Program-made: the position numbers and the translations under genes
The notes under the pieces: generated by a model
Told to the model about the DNA's origin: nothing
The model's input: only the letters and a program-made list of their open reading frames with translations
Databases searched by the model: none
Part shown: positions 47,812 through 60,306 of the stretch, in pieces
Layout of the letters: each line of letters starts with the position of its first letter
Position numbering within the stretch: the stretch's first letter is position 1
From: Sphagnum magellanicum
Taxonomy: Eukaryota > Streptophyta > Sphagnopsida > Sphagnales > Sphagnaceae
DNA length: 64,000 nucleotides
Assembly (NCBI GenBank): GCA_021904315.1
Contig: CM038925.1
Location: 13,828,501-13,892,500 of the forward strand
Direction: 5' to 3'

Positions 47812-47975
47812 AATTGGTTTTCATTCATGTGAGAATTGGAGGTCAATTCTTCATCCAATTTTCACAATCAACCATGTCAATTGATTTTCATTGTGAGAAT
47901 TGGAGGTCAATTCTTCATCCAATTTTCACAATCAACCATGTCAACTGATTTTCATTGTGAGAATTGGGTTGAAAA
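47812..47975. repeat. 64-bp tandem repeat, about 2.3 copies
   Basis: GTGAGAATTGG begins at 47829, 47893 and 47957. The units contain TCAATTCTTCATCCAATTTT and CACAATCAACCATGTCAA and are nearly identical, so the duplication is recent. Within each unit AATTGGAgg...CCAATTTTCACA forms a partial inverted repeat. Confidence 0.9.
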
Positions 47976-49799
47976 TTGGGTCAAGATTCAAGAATTGCCC
48001 AACATTGGTTGAAACACAATATAATGAACCAAAAGTGCAGCTTTAGGTCATTGCTTGCTTTGGAATATTTTGAGAGTAATTTAGAAAAAAAATTCTAAAT
48101 TTAAAAAAAAAAGAAAAAAAAATCATTATATTGATATGTTAAGGTGTCATTTAAAAAAATAATTCAAGTTCTTTAAGTAAAAAAAACATTGGTTACAACT
48201 ACTTACAAAATGTTTTGGGTTTTTTTTTTAATCATTAAATTAATTTCAAACTTATTCAAATGTTCATGATATATTATGAATGTTGCTATATGAGTAAATC
48301 CAAGAGTTCAACACCAAGTGTAAGATGGAAACTTTTTGTTTTTTGCTTATATGAGACCATATTCTTGCTAACATGAAATATTGAGATGTGATTACAACTA
48401 CTTTGTTACATATTACCATGTTTGGACCTTGGATTGAGACCAAATAAAATGAAAAGGAAGAAGCCTTCAAGATGGTGATTGAATTCTTTTGGTCATCTTG
48501 ATGGGGGTTTAGGGTAGCCCCGAGTCTAATGTAGACCCTAAGTCTTCATCTTTAGGCACCATTCCAGAAGGTTTTGGAAGTTCTGATCCAAAGGCAATTG
48601 AAGATAGGATTTGGAATCAAAGAAAGACAAGGGGAAGCTCAGCTCCAAGCAACTGAGTGCAATAATGAAAGAGTGATGCTCAGGTTAGAAATTGACTCTT
48701 CAGTCTTATTGGGGGTGCATCTCTCAAGGTGACCATAAACCCTAAACCTTACTCCTTGTAGAACCTAAGCCCTAAACCCTTCTCCTTGTTTTAGTGTCCT
48801 CAAAAATGTCAATGCTGAAGAGCACTTGCTTTTGCACTAAACTGAAGAGAAATTGAGTGTGGAGACAGAGTTACAAAGCTATCTACATGGCATATTACCC
48901 ATTGGTGTATGTCCTGCGAATGTGTTTCTCGGAGATACAAGGCCTTATCTAAGAGTACGAAAATCAAATCCAAGCTAAATTCCTAGATATGGTTGTTGGC
49001 CCAGCTAGTAGCACTTCGGGAATGAGAATCACAGGATTGATTACTAGAGAGAGATCTATGGACATTTTGTGCATTTGTTTGTTAAGCTTGATGCAATGGA
49101 AGAAACTTCATTTTGGATGGATGGATGATTCATTGTAAGAACAGGTCCAATAACTTATCCATATGACCGACCATTGGATGCCAAGAACTAAGAGCTTCAT
49201 TGTTTGGTTTTGGCTTCTGTAATGAAGGCAAGATGTTTGATAAGTAGCTGTTATATTTTCAAAGTGTCAAGTATTTTTGTTTCTTGTAACAAGACTTTTT
49301 TTGTGGGTGGAGTTGAGGGATGTGAGAATTAGGTCTAGGGCAGCCTCTTTCAACACACACACCCCCATTTTGTGATATGTTTTTTTTGTTGTTAAGAGAC
49401 TTACAAACTTCAACAACTCTTTTGTTTGTCATTTCTATTCACTATACATACAAAAAGCATCACCACTTTTTTTTGCCTTTGTATTTTCAGGTCACTTCCA
49501 AGCTCGAATTTGTCTTGTTCGACTTTCTCTAATTTATCTCATATTTAACCTTTCGTTTTATTACATCTTTTGAAATTTGAAAGGTTTAGTACAACCTAAG
49601 CCTTTCGGATTTAAAAAGATCCAATTTTATAATTAATCAATTAAATTTAAAAAAAAAAAACTATTGCTTCACACAAGGGAAGGTCGTGCTAAGGGGGCTT
49701 TCCAAATTTTCAACCTCCCTCGGCCTAGTGGCCTTGAGGATCTCAAATCCGGAAGGGCCCCCATAGTGGGATCTTCTCCTATACAATACATACACTCAC
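47976..49799. other. Intergenic DNA, no gene seen
   Basis: Two telobox-like phrases (AAACCCTAAACC near 48735 and CCCTAAACCC near 48773) lie 40 bp apart inside an imperfect duplication. No gene nearby could be linked to them. Otherwise unassigned. Confidence 0.35.

Positions 49800-49828
<29 letters not shown>
49800..49828. repeat. Poly(A) tract
   Basis: A run of 29 A residues. The 130 bp upstream have a faint A-box-like GGCCTAGTGGCCTTGAGG (near 49728) but no B box, so a SINE is not called. Confidence 0.95.
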
Positions 49829-49831
<3 letters not shown>

Positions 49832-50623
49832 AAACCCCCCTCCGTCCCCCAAAAAACAAGGGATGTGAATAGAAGGGTGGTATATAATAAGAATGATTGG
49901 TGAATCCAATTGGTGAAGCCTTTTCCGAAGGGAATTTTGTGGCCGCTCAGCACGGTAACTATTAAGCTCAGAACCAGTAGAACGGTGAAGGTACGAGGAC
50001 AAGTCTGTCCGATCGGAAAGACAACTGGACTGACTAGCTTTTGCAGGGTTCCGTTGGGTTGATGATCTTTTTTGACTGGTTGATTGAAATTAGCTGGCTT
50101 GGAACCTAACCCGTTGAAAAATTCTCAAACAACCACCACATGTATGTACCTAACTATGCGTTTTAGTTCATTTTTCGAACGAAAGAATTTAGAATTGGTT
50201 CGGTGTAAGACAAGATCGGATTCCATATCCATTACATACAACTAAACCCAAACTTTAAAAAAAAAAAAAGTGTGTAATTCATTTGTTTAATTAACACTCC
50301 AAACTCCAAGATTTAAAAATAAAAATAAAAATAATTAATTGTGTACAACCAATCAAAAAGTATGCAATAAATAATAATTTCTTGTTTAAAATGTAAAATT
50401 AAGTTTATATATATATTTAATAAATATTGTACTTATTATTTCTCGAAAGAACTTCAACCTTTTTCCAAATGGGACAAATTTTGTTTTGAAAATAAGTCGA
50501 TGCTTCGATTCGGTTTCTATGACAGTTCCTTCAGTCCAAAGGCCTTAGAACCTGATCTGTCTGTATAAAGATCTGAGAATCAACGGTTCAGATGTGTTCA
50601 AATTGCCCGATAACTGTCAGGTA

Positions 50624-50654
<31 letters not shown>

Positions 50655-51719
50655 GCCTCCAAAAAATCCCCTAGCTATTGGGGTGCTGATATAAGGGTAT
50701 CAACTTTTATACCTGACCTGCGGATATCAATAAAAATGTTTCTTTTATGAAGAAGGATTTGTATAAATCAATTTTATTTTATTTTTCCCAGAAGTCGGAT
50801 ACACATTTTTATTTTATTTTTCGTCTTTTCCTTTACCAGTTATGAATAGACCAATTTTCAATTTTTGACACTCGATGAATATGCACAAAAGTTATGCATA
50901 CTAAATTTTCAAATTTTGATGCTTACAAAAAAATAAAAATAAAAATACAAGAGTACAAAAACAACAAGAGCAGTAGGCTGCTGAGTTCAAGAGTTGGAGT
51001 TCAAAAACTAAAAAAGCATAAACATAATGTTTTTCCAAAACCAAACATGTTTGTTTTTGTTCGAGAAAACAAAAATTAAAAAAAAAGATTGAGAACCAAA
51101 ACTATGTGCGATAACCGGGTATTTGAGTCTTGATAACCATGGTGGTGTGTAATGACCGGGGATTTGATTGTTTGATTCACCGCGGGTATATATCAATCCG
51201 GGTATTTTAGTTTTGGGTGACGATGGTTGTCGAATTTGACACCCAGAATTGATACCCGGAAGGGCTTGAGGGTGCGATTCCTAATACCCGCCCCACTCTG
51301 GTTTGAACTTGCCACCATAAGGGGCAGGAGAGAGGGAGAGAGAAGAGAGAGAGAGTGTGTCGTGTGTGGGGGAATTGCAAAGCTTCTTTGTTTGCAGTGT
51401 GTGGAGAGAGAGAGATTTGGAGGAGTCGGACGAGAGCTTTTCTGTGTAATTGAAAATTCTCGTTAATGCGTGTTAAGAACATTGATGGAGTTTTCTTTTT
51501 GTTTTTCTTTGTTTCTGTGTGCTGCAATAACGATCTTGACGAACTTTGCTCTGTTTTGATTCTTTTGGGATTCTCCAGCTGATCTCGAGTTTGTGCTCAA
51601 GTTTGTTTGTTTCCCATCGCTCGCGATCTTCCCTTTGGAATTCCGTTGTTTTGGGTCTCGTATCTTCGTTTGTCATAGACTGCAGCTTCAAGTGGTGAGC
51701 TCAGGAATCAAGTGTTATA
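49829..51719. other. 5' flank of the membrane-protein gene, with a 28-nt poly(C)
   Basis: A pure C run occupies 50627-50654. A GA-rich run (AGAGAGGGAGAGAGAAGAGAG-like, split across 51328-51354) lies about 370 bp upstream of the ATG at 51720 and may mark the promoter or leader. No other gene is visible. Confidence 0.45.
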
Positions 51720-52412
51720 ATGGCAATATCGTCATCGAGGCTTGCTGCTGCAGAAGCAGGGCCCTCGCCGTGGGTACCGGCTACCATTTTGGGAGTGATT
51801 CTGGTGATTGCAGTCATGCCATACATGTCACGTCCCGAGCCCACTTCCATCGCCAGCAGCTACCGTCATAGCTCCAGCTACGTCGATGTTCACAGAACGA
51901 CCACAAGGTCCAGCAGCAGCTTCTTCAGCTTGTCGTTTCTTTGGATACCTGTTCTCTTGGTAGTTCTTTTCCAATGGCTAACTGGATCATGGCCTGAGCT
52001 CTTTCACCTCGAAGGACAAGCTGGAGGAGCTGCACGATCACCTGCTGCTGCTGCTTCTGGGGTCATGCCGCCTGCATATGGCTGGCACCCGACGCAGGGA
52101 GCAGCAGCAGCAGCAGCAGCAGGGAGTTGGTCATGGTTAGGGGGATTTGGTCCCATTTGGAACGCGTACAAGAGACGGAAGAACGACACAGTTAGGGTGT
52201 CCAACTGGCTGTGGACCAGCTTCGTGGATTTGGGTGGACATTGGTGTTTGTTTTTTCTGGGCATTCTGTTGTTTTCCATGCTGTTGGGATCGCGTGCTAG
52301 TACCGCATACAACACTCCTCCTCCTCCGTTCACATATGCTCCTCCTCCCCCTACCTCCTTCCGCTTTCCCTGGTCGCTGTTTCTTCCTTGGAGGTCACCT
52401 GCAAAGTACTGA
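51720..52412 (+). CDS. Small multi-span membrane protein, function unknown
   Basis: A single exon encodes 230 residues from ATG 51720 to TGA 52410-52412. Three hydrophobic segments are visible: WVPATILGVILVIAVMPYM (about residues 18-36), FFSLSFLWIPVLLVVLFQW (about 68-86) and CLFFLGILLFSMLL (about 177-190). Between the second and third lie an Ala/Gly-rich stretch with a run of seven Ala and a basic YKRRKN segment. The C-terminus is Pro-rich (TPPPPF, APPPPTSF) and ends PWRSPAKY. GC content rises across the frame relative to both flanks, and the hydrophobic pattern is coherent, which supports a real gene. I do not recognise the family. An alternative spliced extension into 52413-52620 cannot be excluded. 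Confidence 0.6.
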   Translation: MAISSSRLAAAEAGPSPWVPATILGVILVIAVMPYMSRPEPTSIASSYRHSSSYVDVHRTTTRSSSSFFSLSFLWIPVLLVVLFQWLTGSWPELFHLEGQAGGAARSPAAAASGVMPPAYGWHPTQGAAAAAAAGSWSWLGGFGPIWNAYKRRKNDTVRVSNWLWTSFVDLGGHWCLFFLGILLFSMLLGSRASTAYNTPPPPFTYAPPPPTSFRFPWSLFLPWRSPAKY

Positions 52413-54991
52413 GCAATGTGGGGATCATCAAGCTCTCTATGTTCTTCTTCAGTTTGATCTGGATATATGGCTAACTACCCTTCCGGCTGGATACTCTTCT
52501 GCTGCTTTTTCAACGCTCATGGAGCTCATGTCATGGTGCCTCAGCATCAGACATCCCCCTGGAAAATCTGCACAACTGGGTAAGGTAAGAAACTCCTTCA
52601 TTGCAATTGCTTGTAGCATTTGATCTTCTACTGCAGATTCCTGTTCTATAGCAGATAAAAATTTGGCTGTGATTTTTGAAAAATGAGGAGTTTTGGGTAG
52701 CTGGCAATGTTGCACAGCTTTCTTTCTCTCTGTGCAACAATGATGACAACTTAGTTAGCCTATACAGCTATACTTTTGTATAGTGGAAAAAAAATTCAAT
52801 GAATTTTAGTTTTTCACATGAGTCTTTGCCATGTGCTTCTCAAAGTTTTCATGAATTTGGTGAGTCTTCAAAGGACCTCTGCATAATAATATTAGACTCA
52901 ATCTGCAGGTGGCTTGCTGCATCACAAGAACTGGGTTTGTTGATAGTTTCAAAAGTGTAGAAAAACAATGTAGATGTGTGATATCTGAAACCCATCTATC
53001 TCTCTAGTAGATGAGCCAATTAAGCTTCTCTAGTTGTCTGAAAGTCCATCTTGACATCTACATACACTTCATTTGAGTATGAAGAAAGGAAATCTAGTGC
53101 TGCTTGTGATTAACATTTTGCAGACTGAGGTCACTCTTTCTTCATCACATCTAGATAGTCTTCAATCTGAGCATGAAGAATCAAGGAAAGAGAGATCTGC
53201 TTGTCATATTTTGACTGGGGCTGTCATCTTCTTCTTTGTCACAATACAAGTGGCAAGAAATTGTTGGGTTTTCTTTGAGACACTTGTGTGTTCTTATGAA
53301 GTCTTGTCTTGGGACATTGGAAAATCATTAGGATTGTGTTTTTCTAATGGGTTAATGCAACAGTTCTTAGATCATCACATGATCTGTTCTGGGATTTACC
53401 AATGGCTGCAGAGCTGGGGTGGCTTGAAAAAACTGCACATTATCTTTTCAAGTTGTCATGAGATCCACATGAATCTTCTTACATTTCCATGAGAGCAGAT
53501 ATAACTTTGCAATGCTCTAACAAACCTTCATGTTTTGATTTTCCCGTTTTTTCTGTATTTCTTGCCACTACTAAGTTCTAATTCACTTGGTTGTTATTTC
53601 TAATCTCAAAGCCTGGTGGGTGTTTTCTACTCTGGGGGTAATTTTTCCAACAAAAAAGCAAGGCATGATGAGGGAGTGGGACAGCGCATGGTAATCAGGT
53701 CACCTAGTTGATATGCTACAGTTTTGAGGTTAATCTGAGAGGCTGTTGGGGCAGGGGATGTCTCTTACAAATTTCAGCTGCATGAATCTAGTTTGTGCAA
53801 CATCTTCATTAGTTTATCTTTCAGGTATTTTTTATGTGCATGTGTTGATCATAGGCTGGATGGTGATGTTGTGGCCATGGGCATTCATGGTGTTGGGTGT
53901 ATGTGACCTGTATATTGTTGGTGCAGTAGCTTTCAGTTCGGTTCAATTCAGAGGTGGGCATTAATTTTGAAGACATTCAGTGTGGTGGTTAGTAAAGAGA
54001 GCTTGCAAAAACATATATGGGTTGTCACTATGTGAATAGCAGTAAGACCTTTTTCTCCACAGCTCAGTTTTTGTGAAGCATATAGCTTGCTGCTGCTTGT
54101 GAGTCTTTGATTTGAGCTCAGAGCAATGTGGAACCATGTAGAAGTCTTGAGCAAATTATTTGTGCAAAGAGACTTTGTGTTCTCTCAGCAATAGTTTTAT
54201 TGGCTGTGTCTTTGCTCATTTTGGCTGGTACCTGGAATGAGAAGGGGCTCAGCAGTATGAGTTGCTTTTGTCAGCTGCACAGCTCTCCTGTCTGAATACC
54301 TTGTCTTATTGCTGGGATTGGGAACAAGAGAACATTGTGTAATGTTATTGCACATTCAAATGTGATAGGATAGGGAAGTGGTTCTTGGTTCATAACCAGT
54401 TTTCGGGACAGAATTGCTGATGTGTCTCTCCCTGATTGTCCACCTCCCAGTATTTCAATCTGTTTTTGGATGAAAAGTGATCCATATCCATTCTGTTTAT
54501 GGATGAAAAGTGGTCCACATCCACCTGTGGAGCAGGTTATGGATCTATGGATGCTGGTTATATGTTGTAATCAGCTCAAGGCTGCTGGTTACCAGTAATA
54601 GGCTCAGTGCTCTTGCACCTGGGCTATTTTCAGTAACTGACTGCCTCTTACAATGTTGATCCTTGCAATGCTGACCGATTCCAGTATGTAAGGTGCCATC
54701 TTCTGTGATAAAGATTTTAGCAAGAACTTTACATTATTGAAGCAAACTAAACTGAATTTGCTCAGGGATTCCAGAACAAATTCAGTTTTTGAGGTTTAAG
54801 ATAGACATTTGTGTAACATGTACATTGTACCTAATGACAAATTGTCCTGTAATATATGCCACAATAAAAATCATATTTTGTACATTGTAATGGATGAAAT
54901 CACAAAGTTTATCTTATGTGTTATGAGTCTTGGCTTATGCATGAGAAAACCCACATTCTCTTGTTCTGAGAGAAGAGCATTGTATTTTTGT
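52413..54991. other. 3' flank and intergenic DNA, no gene seen
   Basis: A 139-codon plus frame (53073-53492) has no recognisable domain. A short duplication near 54460-54525 repeats TGGATGAAAAGTGrTCCAyATCCA. The beginning of the interval should hold the membrane-protein gene's 3' untranslated region. Confidence 0.35.
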
Positions 54992-55200
54992 GTAATCACA
55001 TTCCAATGCAATTATGATATGCAATAAAAAAATAGAGTGTTTGCATTCGTAATCACATTCCAATGTGACTATGATATGCAATAAAAAAATAAATTGTATT
55101 CATTTGTAATCACATTCCACTGCAATTATGATATGCAATAAAAAAATATTCATTCATAATCACATTCAAATGCAACTATGATATGCAATAAAAAATAATT
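54992..55200. repeat. Four-copy tandem repeat carrying AATAAA in each unit
   Basis: Copies start near 54992, 55049, 55106 and 55156 (spacing 57, 57 and 50 bp). Each has GTAATCACATTCCAATGCAA, then TATGATATGCAATAAAAAAA. The AATAAA hexamer recurs four times. Confidence 0.9.
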
Positions 55201-56412
55201 GGGCAATTTGAATTTGAAGTTACATTTGAACCTATATTAACAATGTCTGAATTTTACGTTGTGAAATTCATTTTTAGAGAAGTCTATCTTGTATTGTTAT
55301 ATTGATGTCCTAACACTATTGCAACAAACAAAGTCACATACATAAAAACATGCACACAAATCAATAAACAACTAATAAAAAATTAAATTATTCTATAGTA
55401 ACTATGTGAGCAGTTTGCTGCCCACATTTTTTGAGGTTCAGGCTTGTCAAACATTGATCAATGCAGTTTATGGTGATAGGTTTCAATGTTGCACTTAAAA
55501 AGAAGCTCAATATTTCTGAATTACAGTATATGGTGATTTCTTTTGGGCTAATTGTGATGTCAGATCTATTTTAAATACTACACCAAAATGTGGGTTTCAT
55601 GACTTAGTCCTTTTCGATTAGGTTAATTGTTTGTGTTATTTTTAATTGAATCAAGTTCGTTATTTATGTCATTTTTAATCATTTATGTCATGTGTAGTTG
55701 TATCAGTTTAATCATGAATGTCATATTTTGGCATAATGAAATAACTTGGTTGGATTGATTGTGAGTTTTGAGTATTTTCTCCAATTACTCTTTTTAGGAT
55801 GAAAATTGTTCAAGCAATGAGTAGCTTAAAAAACCTACTATAACTACACGCTAACCACTTACTTTTTAACAAAATTCATTGATCCATGCTTTCTGAAAAT
55901 TTTAAGAACTGCGATGTAAACTAAACCAAAAAATTCTCACATATTGAACTGAATCACATGCAAGCTAGCTAGTTATTCATTCTTTCTTCCTCTAAACTAG
56001 TGCTGATTCTTGAACCACTCAAGCAAAGCTATAATTTATAAACACTGTCCATTAAACTAAAAATTATCTATTGATCAAAAGGAGCCAAATTTTTTTGGTT
56101 GTGAAGTTCAATCAACAATATATATTGTGCAGCAGCCAGAAGCTAATTGTCTTTTATTTTGCAAATATAAAATTCAAATTAGGTCCCCCACTTATACCAA
56201 CTGGGTGATTGGTATAGCTTGGTCTTAGCTTGGTGTAGCTCTGTACTTATTTGTGACCCTACCAGGCTACCACACTAGTAAGCACTTGGTGGGTACTGGT
56301 AGGTATATGACATTAAGCATCCTGCAGCTGCTGCTGCTGCTGCTGCAGTAGTAGGTTCTGAAACACACAGCAATTGTAAAGCCAAGCAGAAGCTTCTTCC
56401 AACACAAACAGC
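55201..56412. other. Intergenic DNA downstream of the AP2-like gene, no gene seen
   Basis: AT-rich sequence, with a GCAGCTGCTGCTGCTGCTGC run near 56326-56346 that is probably in the 3' untranslated region of the minus-strand gene ending at 56413. Confidence 0.4.
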
Positions 56413-59400
56413 TTACGCAAACATCTGTCTGAATGCTGTTCTCTTTTTGAAAGGAATAGTGCTTTGGTCCATCATCGCGAATCTTGACGTCCGTGGAGCA
56501 GTGGGAAAACTCATGTTCAACTCCCGCTGCTGCTCCTGGTCTTTCTCCATATCCAAGGAGTTGTCCAACTGCATGACATTGGATCTGCAAAGAAAAAAAC
56601 AAAAAGGTCCAAGCAAATTTGAGCTTGTAAAACTCATTCACAAAATTGCTAGCAATCGTATAATAATGGCTGTAGCTAGCTAGTAGATCATATTTGATTC
56701 AACAAACAACAGTAGTAATTTCATGAGGAATTATAGCTTAATTATTACCTTTCGCATTCTGAAATTGGAAGTGCAGATAGTATTGCAGATAGAATTTCAG
56801 ATGCTACTGCAGTTGCTACAGCATGACTCCCTTCTGCTCCAGCTGTTGTAGTACTGCGAGCATTGATTGTCTTCCAGAAAGCTGATTTTCTGGGGCTTCT
56901 CAGTTTGCGCACAATGGAGACATGGTCCAGGAACATGTCTTCCACTGCGTTTGGTGCCAAGCTCCGTGGTGCAGTCTCCGTAGACTTTAATGAAGCCTCA
57001 ATTGCTAATCGGACTTCATGCTTGCTGCATTTGAGTTGCAGCAGTTGCCACCCACCAACAGGAGGTTAATAAGACCAATTCTTAGACCAAAGTTTTGACA
57101 CAATTTGGCACTCTGGATTCCATGAGGAATGGATTGAACTTCTATTACAGGAAAAAATTAGTCTAGGATCATGTCCTAGAGCTGGGTAGTAAATTACCTC
57201 AGTCGCTGTAGCTGCTTGCTGCATACTTTCCTAAGTACTTTGGAGCAGCGTGTCTTAGCCCCCCGTGGCTTCTTGCTGCAAACTTTGCTAAGTACTTGGG
57301 AGCAGACTTTCTTAGCCCCCATGGGCTTCTTGCTGCAAACTTTGTGAATTACTTCAGAGCTCCTGGGCTTCTTGTTGCAAACTTTGCGAATTACTTCAGA
57401 GCAGAGTGTCTTCGCCCGCCTCTTTGGCCGTGAGTCCTTTGCAGGTTCCTCAACAGCGGTAGAAGAAGATGCTCTAGAATGCACAACATCAGAAATCCAC
57501 GATCGTACAGATAAAATGACTTCTACTAAACATCCAATTAAGCATCTACAAGCCCATAATTACAAATTGATCACTTGTAGCTGCAGCTCTACCACATGCA
57601 TTATAGTGAGTTTAAACACTGTTCTTAATTACACCTCTGTCACTCATTTGATCATTCTGCAAGTTTCTTCATGTAGTGTGCAAGCTTTTTTTTTTCCTCT
57701 CAAAAGAAGAGGAAACCAAGATGGCATATAAAACCACAGCAGTACATTCTAACTGAGCAATAGCACTAGATCTGTACTTGGCTTCAGGAGTCCATTTGGA
57801 GAATGATCCCACAAGCACTTGAGTCTCCTCATCTTCACTTGGAGGCTTGTAGTATGATTGCAGGCCTGCAGGGAGATTAGAGACCAGACATTAATGATGC
57901 ATGTAGAGATTAGTCACTGCAGCTCATGCAGCTAAAATCATTCACCATCTTCATAATCTGCAAATGTCAATGTGTATTAAGATGGACGTAAGAGGTTACT
58001 AGTCAAGTTCTGGCTCAAAGGGAGGCCTCAAGCACATAGAAATTCGGTTGAAGTTCCAGTCAGGTTCTGTTATTAGTTCGAAGGTGTAAAAGAATGACAA
58101 TCTATGCTATTGATCTGTACGTCCAAAATTGGGAAAAGCTACCTACATTTTGATGGTTCAGCTGCCAGCTTGTAGTAGTCTCTGCTTTCAGCTCTCAGAA
58201 GCTTGACAAAATCAAGATCGTTCATTGTATTTCTCTGCATGCATGCATGCAGGTGACACAGGAATCATTTAGAATCATTTAGAAGGGAGTGTTCAAGGCT
58301 CATATCAATGCAAAGCTTCCGTGTGGCTGATCAATCAAGATGCATGATGACCACGCTAACATCAATACAATTCTTTTACATGGTACTTGAAGCTTACCAG
58401 TTCTTCATCCAAGGCATAGTCACTTTCTTTGAAGTGAAGCTGTATGTTGGTGTCCAACTTGTACTTCAGGTAAGCCCTATCTTGGGCCCTGATTCACGTC
58501 ATAAAATAGGCTTCAAATTATACTTGAGCAACCAGACAAGGTGTAGAAGCTAGGGAAGCACAAGTTGCTAAGTGCTTGCAATGCAACATCACTAAGTTCT
58601 ATATATATTCTACAAGTATCTACAGTAAACCAGCTTATTATTCATGAGGAGTTTGGGGAGATAAACAACTAATAATTACCTTTTGGAGAGATACATACTC
58701 CTGAAGGATCCTGCAAGTGAACAAACAAATGAACAAGTTTCAGAAACCATTGACCAGATCTACTGGCGTCATCTACATTTGATGAGTACCACAATTACTA
58801 ATTAAAGATCAATTTCTATATGCATGCTACTGTAACATAACAGATGCTCAACAAATGGTCACATGGTGACTCATGAACGTATATACCTATATAGACCCGC
58901 TTCTGTGGGCATCCTTTGTATGGCCTGCAAAACAAACACAAAATTAAGACTCGCTGTTTGAATAGATCATCAAATATATATAAACCTTGTCAAATTTTGA
59001 ACCCAGGTGCTGTGATACCCAGTTCATGAATGATCAGTATTTATATGAATAATGACTTGCATATTGTATATTTATGCATTTGATCAGGTTGCAGATTTTA
59101 ATCCTAACGTTTTGTGTTTCTATTCAAGCAAGACTAGTGATCTAAATATCAGTTGCCATACATCTAGCTGGTGGTACCCAGGAAGGAAGTCGTCAGAGAC
59201 TCTGATCAGCAACACTGATCACCACAGCTAAACATTTAATGGTCTTGCATGTAGATCTGGAAAACACTAGTAGCCTTGACTAGTAGATTCTTACCTGGAC
59301 CAAGTCCCAAATTTGCCCGAATCTTTATAAAAATGTATATGCCTGTACTTTGTCTTCACGACATTGCCGCTATCAGCCGCTGCTGGGGCTACTGTGTTTG

Positions 59401-59530
59401 GTGCTTGTGCTTTTGGATCTCCCCGTTGTGGTCCAGACTTGATCGCGAGTACCGCTGGACGTGCAGATAGCTCCATCAGTGCGTTTGTTGCTATCCGTTG
59501 GTCTCGAGACATCTTCTTGGACATCTTCAT
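56413..59530 (-). CDS. Divergent AP2-like domain protein with a Cys/Lys repeat block, nine exons
   Basis: Exons (minus): 59295-59530, 58887-58924, 58680-58710, 58398-58488, 58147-58234, about 57767-57865, 57198-57525, 56749-57024, 56413-56584, giving about 452 residues. Phases agree; the exon 6/7 boundary is uncertain. The start is ATG 59528-59530 (MKMSKKMSRDQR). Exons 1-4 give KYRHIHFYKDSGKF, RPYKGCPQKRVYIGSF, RAQDRAYLKYKLDTNIQLHF and SDYALDEEL. These align with the AP2/ERF fold (YRGV..GKW, VYLGxF, AAxAYDxAAxK, NFxxSxYxxEL), but the usual Gly of YRG is His. Exon 5, MNDLDFVKLLRAESRDYYK, resembles the MTRQEFVASLRRKSS segment that follows AP2 domains in ANT-like factors. Exon 7 encodes a Cys/Lys repeat block. 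Two very short exons (38 and 31 nt) split the domain, as microexons do in AP2 genes. DNA binding is inferred, not certain. Confidence 0.65.
57198..57430 (-). repeat. In-frame ~60-nt coding repeats (Cys/Lys motif) in exon 7
   Basis: About four copies encode SEVIRKVCNKKPR, SEVIHKVCSKKPMGAKKVC, SQVLSKVCSKKPRGAKTRC and SKVLRKVCSKQ, consensus SxVhxKVCSKKPxGAKxxC. At DNA level TTGCTGCAAACTTTGcwaA with TACTTsrGAGCAGAs recurs about every 48-63 bases. The copies keep the frame despite divergence, which suggests selection on the protein. Confidence 0.8.
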
Positions 59531-60300
59531 CTTAACTGCATGTGTTTTCCAGCATCAAGGCACATAACTACATGCATTCTTTTGTTTTGTTGTTTGTAGT
59601 TATACAAGAGAGAGCTTTGTGCAGAAGGATGCACATGCAGGCTTCTGTAATGTAGGAAAGACAGACAGCTAACAGTTATTTGGAGGTTACCTTCCTCTGC
59701 AACCTGATACCGAGATGGCTCGACTTTCGAGACAAGCAAATTCAGCTTCCACCTGCAGGTGAAGCCATAAACAGAGATGAGCGATCCGGGAGGTTAGCAC
59801 AACTGTGCGCGACTGTCTACACCTCCTCACAGTTTATTTGGAAACAGAAACTTGACAGCTTTGGAGAAACAAGAAATTCTCCATCGATCAACAAGCTTGT
59901 GACTTCAGAAAGTAGTGGTTTACCACTCTCCATGCGCATATCCGCATCTCAAACAAACCACATACGATCGACTCACTCACTCATGCGCGCAGCATCATCT
60001 CCATTCAAGCTAGCTAGTAATTGAATTTTGGAAAGTGGAGTTATACGGATAGATTCAAAAAACAGTGTAGAGACGCGCCATGCTATGACAATGTAGGAGT
60101 GGAGAATATCAAGAAATTTATAAGAGCTAGACCAAAAAAAAAAAAAAAAAAAAAAGGTCGTCAATCTTCTCGTTGCAGATAGAAAGAACGTCACGAAAAT
60201 TCTTATTAATCTAGAAAGCAGCTCTCTACATTCTACGAAACACGAAAGACTAAAGTTAACACGCCCGCGTGCGCCTCGCTACATGACACGAAACTGAACA
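59531..60300. other. 5' flank of the AP2-like gene
   Basis: This is upstream of the AP2-like ATG and likely contains its leader and promoter. A poly(A) run lies near 60136-60156. No other gene is visible. Confidence 0.4.
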
Positions 60301-60306
60301 AAAGCG

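Noticed and set aside
49664-49828. SINE ending in poly(A)
   Set aside because: Only a faint A box, no B box, and no target duplication around the A run.
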